From Poa pratensis (lineage: Eukaryota; Streptophyta; Magnoliopsida; Poales; Poaceae): a stretch of DNA of 64,000 nt. Of this stretch, positions 32,601 to 43,980 are shown in pieces (positions within the stretch are counted from its first letter, which is position 1; the number at the start of each line of letters is the position of its first letter). The DNA is taken from assembly GCA_947311845.1 (NCBI GenBank), contig CAMZMU010000107.1:42035983-42099982 (forward strand), in the 5' to 3' direction. The notes beneath the pieces were generated by a model that was not told the DNA's origin, did not search any database, and saw only the letters and a list, made by a program, of their open reading frames with translations. A program made the translations under genes and the position numbers.

Positions 32601-35600
32601 TGCTCTCCTTATCAATAGATGTATTACATGTTAGGGCTGCTTCAATGCATTGGTAACATTAAGTAGTACGATTATATAAATAACTTGAATCTCTTTTCAG
32701 TGTGAAAATTCAGGACATCCAGCTCTTTGAGAATCACATTGCTGTATATGAGCGTGAGAATGGTTTACCAAAAGCAACTGTATATCGCTTACCATCCACT
32801 GGAGAGGTAGTTGGGCAACTTCAAGGAGGACGGGCGATTGATTTCGTTGATCCAGCATATGCAGTGGAACCTGAGTCGTCACAATTCCATTCAAATGTTA
32901 TCCGCTTTTATTACAGCTCTATGAGGACGCCACCCTCTGTTTTTGACTATGACATGGATGCGGGAGTGTCGGTGCTTAAGAAAATGGACACAGTAAGTTA
33001 CTACCTGCACCATTGAGTTTTTGTGTACCCTATTTTTATCAGTAGTAGTGCAAAGGGAAGTACAATCTGTATATCTGCTTTTGGATCCTCCACTGTACCT
33101 GGCTACAAGCTGTAGCACAACGAATGAATATCATAAATTTTCAACAGTTGATAACCATTTGGTTAGTTCTTATTTACGGCTAAGGCTACTGCTTCCACTT
33201 TCCATAATTTGCTAGATTATTCTGACAGTATAGTTAGTTACTCCCTCCATACCATGATATAAGATGTTTTAGGTATTCCAATACGAACTGCATATACATC
33301 CGTACGTATATGTAGTTCGTATTGGAATACCTAAAACATCTTATATTATGGTACATAGGGAGTAGTTACTTATGGTCTACAGTATTCAAACAGAAAATGT
33401 TTACGCTTGCTGTTTTACAAACCTAATACTCCATCTGTTTCCACGTGTCATTGACCATTATACTGTGTACTAAGGTAATCTTCATGTGGAAAACATATTT
33501 GTCTGTTAAAACCAGTGACTAAAGTTGCATACGTCTGACTGTACATGGACAACTAGAACATGCATTTTGAAAAGGAAGGGGAAATAATCATAAGAGACAT
33601 CCATAAGGGATTTGAATTTTTTTCCATTCGTGATGTAAGCATTGTCCTCTTATGCAGGCATTGTCCTCTTATGCAGCAAATGCTCTAGGTCTATGTACAT
33701 TTCGTATCTGCTTCATTCTAGCAGATGTGTCAATGTATTGACCAATTTCAGTAGAAATTATTCTTATGAAACCCTGTGGATCTGAGCTTTTGAATGTTCT
33801 TAGGTTTTAGGTGGATTTGACGCATCAAACTATGTAACGGAGAGAAAATGGGCTGCTGCTTCTGATGGAACTCAGATTCCGATGACAGTTCTATACAGAA
33901 AAGATATGGTGAAACTTGATGGTTCAGACCCCATGCTGCTATATGGATATGGCTCGTATGAGGTATGGACTGTCATATTAGTATCTTTTATAAATATCAG
34001 GTGTCCACAAATTTGTAGTGTCACATATATATAGCTCGTGCAAACATGTTTGGTTCATCTTAGACCCAGTCATGTAGGTCACTCATTTGAACAGTCATTA
34101 AATTTTATTTATACAACAACACATGAACGATGTTGGACAGTAGTTTCAGTTTTATTTTGTAAAACAAATACGAAGTATCTGCACATGAATATCGTGAACA
34201 ATATGTTGGCCTGTTCATACGAACATCTTTGGTTCATCTTGGATGCCAACCACTAATCTGGAATGCTAATTTACTTTTAATGTATGTCAGTATGTGTACA
34301 GCAAACATAAACTGTTTCACATTTACACATTACACACTTGCTGTTCATGGAATGAGGTTATCCAGAAAATTCTCAGAGTGTTTCATCGAATAGTTTGATA
34401 CATAATGAGCTTGGTATAGTTTTTAAACATGTGAAAAACACTCAAATTAAAGGGACATCCAAGAAAAGAGAACGTAAACAGTGAACGGATTCGCCTCTCT
34501 GATAATGCTGTGTTTGATATTGTAGTTTCCTTTTAACTCATAAAAGTTACCATATAACTAGACTATCAACAGATTTTGGGTTTTTCCGATAATATGTTGT
34601 TCAAACCATGCTTATTGTTTACACTCCTTATGTCAACAGATATGCATAGACCCGAGTTTTAAGGGATCTAGATTCTCTCTGGTGGATAGGGGTTTTATAT
34701 ATGTGATAGCTCATATCCGGGGAGGTGGTGAAATGGGCCGCAAGTGGTACGAAGATGGGAAGTTGTTAAAGAAGACAAACACTTTCACTGATTTCATTGC
34801 TTGTGCTGAGCACTTGATAGAAAACAAATATTGTTCAAAAGAAAAGCTTTGCATCAACGGGAGAAGTGCAGGTGGCCTATTGATGGGTGCTGTCCTAAAT
34901 ATGAGGCCTGACTTATTCAAGGCAGCCGTTGCTGGGGTGCCTTTTGTTGATGTTCTCACAACTATGCTGGACCCAACAATCCCGTTGACTACAGCTGAAT
35001 GGGAGGTATTCATCTCCCATGTTGCATTTTATTTGTTTCCATGTTTCACTTTCATATCGTCACTTCCTACACTAGCTTCACTTAGACTTTGATTAGCTTG
35101 GCATTTGATCCGAAGCAGGCTTAACTTGGGCAGGTCTAAGACTAGGAAATGATTGTCTTTTATAAGATCTATCAACAAATTTTTTTTACATAATTTGAAC
35201 ACCTAAATTTTATGTCATTTATTCTAGGCGCCTACTTTCCATTGCAATGCATCTGAAGTTTTGTTTCTTCTCTCACCAACTCATCTGTCTGTCCTTGGTT
35301 CAGGAGTGGGGCGATCCAAGAAAAGAAGAATACTATTATTACATGAAGTCATATTCTCCTGTTGATAACGTAAGTGCTAATTTTTATATATTCATACACA
35401 CATTTACTGAATTAGGATTATACCCAATGTGTTTATTTCTGGTTGACGATTTAGTGCTGAAGTATGTCACTGGCACCACTGTTAGCTCCCGTTTTTGACT
35501 TGCACTCCGCGAATATGTACTTTGATTCTTACAAGAACAAGACTTTGTGAATACGTGAATAGTAATCTGCGAGACTGTGACTTGTATCTGTTCATTGCTA

Positions 35601-37550
35601 TATACTTGCCCTGCATGCTATCTAGGCTGGCTGCAGAGATGTATCCACCTGAGGCGTCTTTACATGCTGCAGGTAAAAGCACAAGAGTATCCCAACATTC
35701 TGGTCACTGCTGGCTTAAACGGTACGGTCCTTGCTTCCGAGTTTCTGTTGGCTACGGTTATAGCTGTTACACTATGTGCTGAAAGCTCACAGCTCACTCC
35801 TCTGTGACAACTAGATCCCCGCGTGATGTACTCAGAGCCTGCTAAATTCGTGGCGAAGCTGAGGGAGCTGAAAACAGATGACAATCTCCTGCTATTCAAG
35901 TGTGAGCTAGGTGCTGGGCACTTCTCCAAATCGGGGAGGTAAATGGGGAAGGGGACATTATTTCCTCTGCGATTGGTTTGCGGTGCTTGTTGTTGGTGCA
36001 CCATGCTGTTGGTGCGAAAAGGAAGAAATAGCATTGTGTTTGCGGCCTAACTTTTCTTGTTTAACTTGCAGATTTGAGAAATTGCGAGAAGACGCCTTCA
36101 CTTACGCATTCATTCTCAAGGCGCTGGGCATGACTCCTCCAACAAAGGATTCCGGTATGTTTTGTTCATGCCCAAACTAGCCCTCCAAAAAATGGGTTGC
36201 CTATTATGTTTGGTCTTTGCTTGGTTTTTTGCCAGATTTTTGGTTGCTAATGAGTGTCCACACATCCCTTTCACGTTTTCTTGCCCAATAGCATTTTGTC
36301 AAGTGTGGGTGAAGGATTCCTTGGCCAAAAAATTGTCTAACCAATTCCTGCCAACATTTGGTAGGGCATGAACTAAATACACCCTTCTTTCTTTGATGCT
36401 CACGCATATTCATCGCCATCATTGCTAACTGGGTAGATTGGTTCTTTAAGACCCAACTGATTTGCCCAAAAGGGAGGGCAAAGAAGGGACCGTTGGAATT
36501 AGTTGCGAGTTGTGAGGAATGGACTAAAACTGAGTTTGTCACATTAATAATTAATTATTTATCATTAGTTGACAAGAGCATATAAATATGTATGGTCTAT
36601 GCATGCTGGCCTCATAAATTAATCGAATCCCTGTAATCAAATCACCCTCCATATTTTTAACCAAAGAAAAAAAAAGCAGCCATTACTAGCTAGTTAAATG
36701 CGCATATACGCCACACATATGCCCCCTGCAGGTTGAAGCCACAACTCACGGCACGCCCGCCATACATTTGCTGCATGCTGACACCTTGATGGTGATGCCC
36801 ATATTGCGCTCCTCGGTAGCGTTGAAGACTTCGGCGGTAAACTGGGAGAAGTAGGCCTTGTCCATCTCTATCTGCTAGTTTTTGTATCAGCTGAGGATGT
36901 CTGAGTTGCAGTCGGGGTACAGGTTGCAGGCGGGATCCACAGGTTGCAGATTTGAGTTGCCGCCTTCCCGTGCGTCTCACCATCCACTAGAACACAAACT
37001 GCCTGCCCGTAACCCTCTGCCCATGATGCTGATGTTCCTGTTCATGAGGAAAGTTTGTCATCTGCACGCATGGTGCGCAGATGAGCATGTTTGTCTCAGC
37101 AGCCCCACCTGCCAATTGAACCATGCAATGCCTCACCTGCTATTTAAACCATGCAATGTATACAGTATACGTGAGATCCATGGTGCCTGCGGTGCACACA
37201 TGGACTATATATGTTTTTTTAACAAGGAGGGTCCTGAAGGACCCAAAGAGCTGTGTTAATTAAACCAACCTGGTCACACAAGGTCAAGTTGCTGGATTGT
37301 GCGGTTGTTAGCTTGCAGCCGGCGATGCCCGCAAAGTCTTATAGAACATCCGCTCGATGGCCGCCTCGTCCTTGAAAGACTGATAGCCCCTAGAGGTGGC
37401 CGGTTAGTTGGTTGGCAGATAAAAGTGATTGGTTCAAGTGAATCAACAAAATGATATTTATGGTTTCCTTATACTTTTCTTGTTGTAAACAGATGATCTA
37501 CTTTTGTACTTTCAGGAAAGAAAGTCGAACAAAGGCAAGCCCAGCTCTGA
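29646..37550 (+). CDS. Oligopeptidase B / protease II-like serine peptidase (S9A)
   Basis: Prolyl-oligopeptidase family enzyme; the bacterial and trypanosomal relatives cut short peptides after Arg/Lys. Exons: 29646-29952, 30393-30673, 30785-30979, 31374-31720, 32701-32992, 33804-33962, 34640-35005, 35304-35369, 35673-35721, 35815-35938, 36072-36154 and a predicted last exon 37516-37550, all GT-AG and in phase (767 aa). If the last intron is not spliced, translation stops at 36180 (764 aa). The first 48 residues are Arg/Ser/Leu-rich before a second Met at 29790, suggesting a possible organelle transit peptide with a cytosolic form from the second start. A beta-propeller region follows (exons 2-5), then the alpha/beta-hydrolase part with nucleophile Ser in [10 protein letters not shown], Asp in [14 protein letters not shown] and His in [12 protein letters not shown]. 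No frameshift was found, unlike most neighbours. Confidence 0.9.
32253..32430. mobile_element. Short TIR element in an intron of the oligopeptidase gene
   Basis: The ends are AGGTTTTTGAGTCGC and GTGAGTCAAAAACCA, an imperfect inverted repeat, with internal GCGATTAGTC repeats in both orientations. About 178 bp with no coding capacity. It sits within the intron 31721-32700. Confidence 0.55.
33241..33362. mobile_element. Stowaway MITE forming a near-perfect hairpin, in an intron
   Basis: 122 bp flanked by TA on both sides (33239-33240 and 33363-33364). The left half CTCCCTCCATACCATGATAT... and the right half are inverted copies of about 60 bp with few mismatches, leaving almost no loop. It lies in the intron 32993-33803. 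Such foldbacks are frequent sources of plant small RNAs (family knowledge). Confidence 0.92.
36700..37010 (-). pseudogene. Unidentified coding-like fragment, reverse strand
   Basis: The reverse strand gives a coding-like stretch with cysteines ([20 protein letters not shown], then after stops [20 protein letters not shown] and [12 protein letters not shown]). The frame is interrupted by stops. I do not recognise the family. It lies in the putative last intron of the oligopeptidase gene and is probably a degraded gene fragment. Confidence 0.35.
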
Positions 37551-37779
37551 AGCAAACGATGTGGAAGAAGCATACCAGGACTCGGTCAGACGGGGTTAGC
37601 AACAAAGCAAAGTTGCATCAATGAAGCTAAACCCTTTCGGTTTCAGAAAAAAAGTTGGACCAACAATGGTCTACCACTAGTCCACTACGCTGGAGTCGAA
37701 AACGTCATCATGAAATCTGGGTTGAACGACAAAGCAATCCCTTTCCCTGTATGGCTGTATCCGTTCTAGCTAGGTTGAC

Positions 37780-38110
37780 TCGAATTAGATAAACGGCCTG
37801 ATTACTTTTGGCCGTGACCAATCATTGGAGCATTGATGGTCATGCGTAGAAGCTCGTTATAGTATACTCATGGCAAGTGTTGTCGACCTGATCCAGCTAA
37901 TGCACATCAAAATTCTGAATAAATTGGTTATAGTTGCACTCATTCTATTCCTGCGTACTGGAACTAAAATGAGCAATGCAGAGCTAGATGAGCCATTTTT
38001 TTAATAGACTGGGTGCTGAAAGCAAGGATTGCACATGAGCCAAAAATTCAAAATGTGCTGGGTGCTCAAAGAAGCGCCTGGAAAGCACAGGCGTAAGCAT
38101 GCTCAGCAAA
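37780..38110 (+). repeat. Dispersed non-coding repeat shared with 26080-26340 and 49555-49700
   Basis: Words such as GGCAAGTGTTGTCG(G/A)C...GATC, CTGGAACTAAAATGAGCAATGC, AGCTAGA(T/A)GAGCCA and GCTGAAAGCAAGGATTGCACATGA occur in the same order in these copies and, reversed, at 16234-16520. It marks former downstream flanks of F-box genes or the 3' part of one LINE family. Confidence 0.65.
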
Positions 38111-38459
38111 ATAGATTTCACCATGCATTTGATGGAAGAGGGTAAACACTTTTTTTTCGTGTACACAAGCAGATGAGGCAGGCCTACTGTGCACTAAGCA
38201 AGACATTGGCATGCATAGAACACTGGGATGTGCTTTAACTCTGATTCGGCAAAAAAAAAGTCCGATGCTCTAAACTCAAAACGCTTCTATCTTCTCTAGT
38301 TGTACGGCTCACCATGTGGACGTTTTTAAAAACAAATTGGCTCACATAACTGAGAAGCGAAGACTCCCATCAAGTGGAAAGTGTGCTATGAATATCGGGA
38401 GTATGACATTTCGCAAGAAACCGCTCTAAGATACTGAAAAATTATCATCTTCAAATGAA

Positions 38460-39190
38460 GCGCTATCAAGCATAGGTGCCCACATGAGCTATATCAAAAC
38501 ACTCAAACGTTACTGTTACCTTCCCAACACACCTCACGATGAGGAAGAAGATGAATATGATCATGATGTTTTCTTGCATGAGATGGATTCACTCTCTTTG
38601 TGGTAATGATAATACTCGTGGTAAATTCTTATACATAAAGGATGTCGTTGCTTCTCGCAATATAACCATTGAGAATTGGCATGCTTCGTCGATGAGGGTA
38701 ATCAGAGAATCAATATTCTTGAGCAAGAGCTTTGTGATGACACTCGTTCAAAATTTTAAAGTACTAACTCTATCCCTTATGAACCATCCATCTCGAAGGA
38801 GAATGTTGAGCTTAAGGCTCAACTTGCCTCATGTTATGGAACAAGTCAAGAGCTCAGCCAAATCAAGCAACACGAAGAGCTTGCCGACCTATGGAAACTT
38901 TTTGTTGTTATTGCCCATTAAACATGATGCCCTTCATTTTATATCAATTTATGCACCGGCATATTGGAAAGGCGCCGCAAGGTCCTCTCAATTAGTGAAC
39001 ATGACGTTGACCTATGGGCCCTTAGGCTTTGGGCCCTTCATTTTATATCAATTTATGTACCGGCATATTGTTTTCATGATATTTTGCCGAGTCTAATTCT
39101 TCGTCGTGTGTACATTTGCAATTTTTCCTATTGCAATTTATTTGCTGAGTGCATAAACAGATCATGTGTCTTTCTAAAGGCATATGTAAT
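38460..39190 (+). other. Possible degraded retroelement gag; about 100-bp repeat inside
   Basis: Forward frames give fragments such as EEDEYDHDVFLHEMDSLSL and ELKAQLASCYGTSQELSQIK, reminiscent of the acidic/coiled-coil part of Ty1-copia Gag polyproteins. The match is weak. The word CCCTTCATTTTATATCAATT followed by TATG(C/T)ACCGGCATATTG occurs at 38931 and 39030, a short tandem duplication. Confidence 0.3.
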
Positions 39191-39193
39191 CAA

Positions 39194-39672
39194 CCAACAT
39201 ATAGAATAAAAGAATCACAAACATCAAGATTATCTATGAAAAGAAAAGCAAACATTGAGTAGTACAGTAAAGAAAATATAACTACCGGGCCTTTGAGGTG
39301 CACCGGCTTGTTTCTTATATGGCATTAATCAATCTACTCTTACCTCATCTCCCAGCTGAGAGGAGACGAGAGAGGACATTGGATGGCTAAAGACCAAATC
39401 CATCTCATAGAGCACAGAGAGTGTTTCAGTTTCACCAACATATAGAATAAGAGAATCACAGGCATTAAGATAGCTAAGAAAATAAAAACACTGAGCAGTA
39501 CAGTAAAGAAAAAAACGCAATGGGGCCTTTGAGGTCCACGGGCTTGTTTCTTATAGATGACGTTAATGAATCTACTCTTTTCGCATCTACGAACTGAGAG
39601 GAGACGAGAGAGGAGATTCGATGGCTAAAGACACAATTCCATCTCATAGAGCACAGAGTGTGTGTAACCACA
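39194..39672. repeat. 241-bp tandem duplication of the F-box 3' end and 3' flank
   Basis: Units start at 39194 and 39435. Each contains, on the reverse strand, the last codons of the F-box CDS (VLYEMD... region) and about 150 bp of 3' flank with GGGCCTTTGAGGTGCACCGG and GGCTTGTTTCTTAT. The units are diverged at roughly one position in ten, so this is older than the similar duplication at 43981. Confidence 0.8.
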
Positions 39673-40941
39673 CGTCGACGTACCGCTGTGCCCGATGCAG
39701 CAAGTACTAGTACACGAATCCACAAACCAGCCTTTATACCCTGGTCCTTCCTTGTTGAGGTGCATCGGCGTCTTCTCCTTAGTTTTGAGGTCGACAATAG
39801 AGAAGCCGCCACCCTTCTGGTGGACGACTAAAGCTCCTCTGCTCTCCGCAAAGAAGAGACAGTATATACTCATGCTCCCGAGATCTGTCAGCTCGGAGCA
39901 TCGCCAGACTCCATGATCGTCGTCGTGGACGTCTTGTTTGTTCTTGGTCCAAAGCTCTGCCACTCCATGGTTTGGTATAGTAACAAATGAAAGCATTCCT
40001 TCTTCTCCGGCGATGCAAGGGATTGGCTGTCGTCGCACGTTTGCCTGGACTCTAATCGGGATCGCGGTGAGAGAGACTTGTGACGTGGCCACACTTATGT
40101 TAAGGGTGCGGTAGACCCGGTTTCTCTCGTCCATGAATAGCCAGTTCACGATGCCGCCGCGGGTGACGACGCCGGCTTGCGGCCCACGCCTGGTTAACCC
40201 GGCAGCCTGGCAGCACTCGACGGGCGCACTCCAAGCACCGGCGTCGGAGGAGTAGGTGCAGGCGTACAAAAACCCGGTGTCGTTGTTGGTGTAAATCAGT
40301 AGCACTTGAAACATGGTCGTCGTCTTCACCGGCTGCTGCTGCTTGTGGTCTGGGTTAGTAATGTCATCGTCGGCGTGGTCCGCACCGGTGAGAATCGCGC
40401 AGCCGGTCAAATAGGAGTCCCCGTTGATGTTGAAGGGAGGCGGCGGGAGGAGACACGTGGTCCTCTTGTTGACCAGAGGGCGGCACACGGCTAGACGGAG
40501 CGTCGGTCCGAGGTATTCGCCGGGCGGCGAGAGGCGCGCGAGGAGAAACCCACGGCGCGACTCCAGCGGCCTCGCCAAGTCGAAGAGCTCGACATCGTCG
40601 GGGAAGGCGCCGAACGCGTCGAAGCTCAGATGCGTGTCGCCGGCCTGAAGGCTTAAGAACTGCGGGGGCCTGTAGTTGTCCCTGTTGAGCCGGGGCAAGC
40701 CGGTGGGAATAGAGTTCTGGGAGAAGATCCCGGCGAGGACGCACGGACGGCGCGCAGTGTCCGGCCAGAGGCCTGCGCGCCGGAGGAAGGCCCGGTCCGT
40801 GACGAGGCGGCGCCAGCGTCTGCACGTGGCCGCGCAGCGGAGGAGGTCCTGAAGGTCCGGCAGGCGCGCGAAGGTCTCGCGGAGCACGTCGTCCGCGATC
40901 TCAGTGGCGCCGCCGGTATTGAGTGCACGTTTGCTGGCCAT
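39625..40941 (-). CDS. F-box protein, cluster copy 1 (nearly intact)
   Basis: This is a single-exon, 438-residue protein. I set the start at the ATG at 40941 (MASKRALNTGG), shared with copy 2; an upstream in-frame ATG at 40974 is not conserved. The F-box is at residues about 12-52 (TEIADDVLRETFARLPDLQD, then [14 protein letters not shown]), for SKP1 binding. The rest is a grass F-box-associated region of about 380 residues with [66 protein letters not shown] and a C-terminal cysteine-rich CTSTCCIGHSGTSTCG. Compared with copies 2 and 3 one extra base after VLYEME moves the last codons out of frame and removes about 20 residues; function may be unaffected. The substrate is unknown. Confidence 0.85.
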   Translation of the reverse strand: MASKRALNTGGATEIADDVLRETFARLPDLQDLLRCAATCRRWRRLVTDRAFLRRAGLWPDTARRPCVLAGIFSQNSIPTGLPRLNRDNYRPPQFLSLQAGDTHLSFDAFGAFPDDVELFDLARPLESRRGFLLARLSPPGEYLGPTLRLAVCRPLVNKRTTCLLPPPPFNINGDSYLTGCAILTGADHADDDITNPDHKQQQPVKTTTMFQVLLIYTNNDTGFLYACTYSSDAGAWSAPVECCQAAGLTRRGPQAGVVTRGGIVNWLFMDERNRVYRTLNISVATSQVSLTAIPIRVQANVRRQPIPCIAGEEGMLSFVTIPNHGVAELWTKNKQDVHDDDHGVWRCSELTDLGSMSIYCLFFAESRGALVVHQKGGGFSIVDLKTKEKTPMHLNKEGPGYKGWFVDSCTSTCCIGHSGTSTCGYTHSVLYEMELCL

Positions 40942-41140
40942 GTTTAGGGCTCGACCGATCTGAGTACGTTCCACGGCCTGGAGATCGAAGGTAACTAGTA
41001 GGAAAGAGCGCCAGCATCAGCATGGCACGGGTCATATGCGTATTGCGTGGCGACGATGCACCTGACAAGTTGTGTTAGTTTTTCATGCAGAACAGACTAT
41101 ACAAATCAACAAGCGAGTCGTATCAGAACTTTTAATGGTA

Positions 41141-41170
41141 CTAGTAATGTTGCACGTGCAACGCACGTGG
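41141..41170 (-). mobile_element. Helitron-like 3' terminus
   Basis: On the reverse strand a hairpin (CCACGTGCGTTGCACGTGC) is followed by AACATTA and CTAG. It closely resembles the terminus at 6019, so the same family is likely. The 5' end was not located. Confidence 0.5.
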
Positions 41171-41181
41171 AAACAAACACA

Positions 41182-41836
41182 CTCGCTCCGTTTAGATGTA
41201 TAGGGCCTCTAAAGAAGAGCAGGGCGACCAAGGTAACAGCTCATAGGGCAGGAAAAAATTCTCAATTTGTATGTTACCCAATCAAACAGAGCAAAATTCA
41301 TGATTAATCTAAGAGCATGGCTAATAATAAAGCCCGCTGCTGGCTATAAGCCATTGCCATGTCACTTATAGCTATTTTTTAGCCATCATATATAATGGTT
41401 GGCTATATGCATGTACTATTTTATCAAAACATGACCCACCTTACACTATCACATATTGCCTAGTAGCACGTGCTGCAGCTGGCTCTTGCATAAGAGTCCG
41501 CTTTCCTTCTCTCTCCTCCATGTAAACACAAATATATTTTTTAAATTCTTGTAGCCTGCTGACTGTACCTTATTATACTTGCTCTAAGGTAATTATGAGA
41601 GTTATTGTGGCGAGGCCAAACAACAGCCAGTGTCGCATGTCCAGTTGTGCGGTCCCTCTGCATGGATGGAACACGCAACAGAATTGACCAATCTATCAAC
41701 AGAAATAAGCACATTGAATGATTATGGGGAGTAATTATTGGGTGGAGTAATTTAGTCAATTAAATGCAATGGGGCCTTATTTCTCTACCAAGAAATAGTT
41801 TTTGTTGATGGGCCTAACACATCTAAACGGAGGGAG
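41182..41836. mobile_element. Stowaway-like TIR pair enclosing a second MITE
   Basis: CTCGCTCCGTTTAGATGTA at the left and its inverted form (ACATCTAAACGGAGGGAG) at the right, the latter followed by TA. About 655 bp, larger than a usual MITE because a second element at 41309-41588 is nested in it. Confidence 0.6.
41309..41588. mobile_element. Nested MITE
   Basis: The ends CTAAGAGCATGGCTAATAAT and (inverted) CTTAGAGCAAGTATAATAAG form imperfect TIRs. About 280 bp, AT-rich, no coding. The superfamily is uncertain (Harbinger/Tourist or hAT). Confidence 0.55.
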
Positions 41837-41839
41837 TAC

Positions 41840-42600
41840 AACATTCAAAAACTCGACCTTAATGCCAAATGGTGCCATATGTTGTTGCTACTATTTCAGA
41901 AACTATTTTACTTTCTTTTAGAAATTTTCATGGTACTCCTAACATTCAGATTTCAAGTCTTTAACTCTTGTTTTTTTTTTCTTTATTGTATAGTTCAACT
42001 TGATGGTATAGTTCAACCTAACATCCACATGTAATTCAGTTTATCACTTGTACCTTGTAGGAAGCAAAATTTACTACTCCCTCTGATACTAACAGAGTGT
42101 CTAGATATTATATCAAACTCAAGGTTGTTGCCTTTTTATTTGGCATCTAGATATTATTAGACACAAATCACCGTATATTGAATTATTCATTTAAATCTCT
42201 GTCAAGAACATTATTACTTTGCAATTCGTTTGTAGATGATGACTGGCAAGAATGTTGCAGCAAGCCTCTAGCATATCAGTTTGCAACTTGGCACATAAGG
42301 AATCCAATGATGAGAGTATGAGAACAACCCCTCGGTTCTCCTGAATATAAATATTTCTGAAGATTTAATCAAGAAATCCTTTTAAGTGATTTGTGCATCA
42401 CATTACTGGGCATACGCAGACAATGTATCTGAATCTAACCATACTGAGAAATGTATAAAGAAACGTATACGTTGCGTAAAAGTGTAATGATGTACTACTA
42501 TGCCCCTTGATACAGTATGATCAATGGTTTTTAAAATATCTTCAGAACATAATGGTACAACACTGCTAACACATTGTGTTCTATGCTCTATACCATTTAA
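41840..42600. other. Non-coding, AT-rich
   Basis: CTACTCCCTCTGATACTAAC at 42073 resembles a degraded Stowaway end, but no partner end was found. No gene seen. Confidence 0.3.
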
Positions 42601-43075
42601 CACTTGCTACAAGAATAAAACACCCCGCCAGGGACCTGACAGCAATTTTCCGAAACTCCAGGGGCTTCCGTGCAAAACCTCCACGAATCCTTCCCCAGCC
42701 CTCTCCCTCTCCCGCGACGCGGAGCTCGCCGCCGCCTCACGCCGCCGCTACACCCATCCCCGTCCAAATCGCGGCCCACCACGGGATCCGCCGTCTCCGT
42801 CTCCCCCTCCTCCCCCATAGCCGCTTGCTAGGACGCCGCGGAGGCGCCGGAATGGACGCCGCCGGGCGCGCTGCCCTCCGCCGCGTCCGCGGCCCGCCGG
42901 CGTCGCTCTGGCGACCTACAGCCAGCGGCGCCGCCGCTCCCGGCTGCCCAGCGCCAGCGCGCGTCCACGACGCTCACCAGAGCGTCCCAGAACGCGGCGC
43001 TGCGCCGCCGCTGTGGCCGTCGATGGCTCTGCCCCATGATGACGTCACGCCGACGTCACCCTGGGCCCGCCCGTC
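42600..43075 (+). other. GC-rich gene-like fragment (5' exon type)
   Basis: A sharply bounded GC-rich island in AT-rich DNA, open in the forward frame through 43112. It has a Pro/Ser/Arg/Ala-rich stretch and an internal ATG at 42852 (MDAAGRAALRRVRGPPASLW) that looks like the start of an organelle-targeted protein. It stops being gene-like at a T-run near 43080. I do not recognise the parent gene. A captured first exon in the Helitron ending at 44018 is possible. Confidence 0.35.
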
Positions 43076-43980
43076 AGATTTTTTTTTTTACAGAAACAGA
43101 AAATGGAAATAATTTTACAAATAACCATCGCAAAAAATATGTAAAAAAATATATCAAAATGTGTAGAAAAAAATTATATATTTACGGCAACAACAAAAAA
43201 ACATGTTCGAATTTTTCCGTATTTGTCGATATTTGGATAAATTTGTGGGGAAAACACGAGCACATTAGAGCATTTAAATCCAAGTTTCAAATTTGAGTCT
43301 TCCAAAATTGCAGCATTCTTTCCAACCTCATCATTTTACAAACGTGAAAACAATTCATTTCATGATAATTCTATTACCTCCAACAATTTTTAAATGTGAA
43401 CATTTTAAAAAATTTAGCTAAGTGGACGTTCTCAAAATTGAATTACGGCCATATTTAAACATTCTAATTCAAATTCCAAATTTCAGTACTTTAGAGTTTT
43501 AAAAGTCATTCGCACCTAATCATTTTACTGACAATAGCTCAAATCTTAATAATTTACCAATTTGAACAATTATTTGAAACCTAAACATTCCTAAAATTTG
43601 AAACCGACTACTTATGACAAATAAGACAAACATGTTTGAAAAACTAAAATTTGTTAACATTTGAAAAAGTTAAGAAGAAGAAAAATAACCATATTGGAGC
43701 ATTTCAATCCAAATTTCTAATTTTAGTCCCCAAAAAAACAAAACTTTCAAATCTGATCATTTTATGACCGTGGCAAGAATTCATACCTGAATACGTTTCC
43801 ACTCTAACCAATTTTTAAATTCTGAACGTTTTCAGAACGTAAACTTTTTTAATTACAACAACTTCCAAATTTGAACAACCTGTCAAATCCGCTCATTTTT
43901 AAAACGCGAAATTTTACGAATTTCAGTGATTTCCAAACTTAAACATTTCAGAATGCCACCATTTTCAAAATCGAATTTAA
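43076..43980. other. AT-rich degenerate repeat block
   Basis: Dense variants of CAAATTTGAA, TTTTCAAAA and AACATTTT words in no strict period. No gene. It leads into the Helitron-like 3' end at 43989. Confidence 0.4.
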
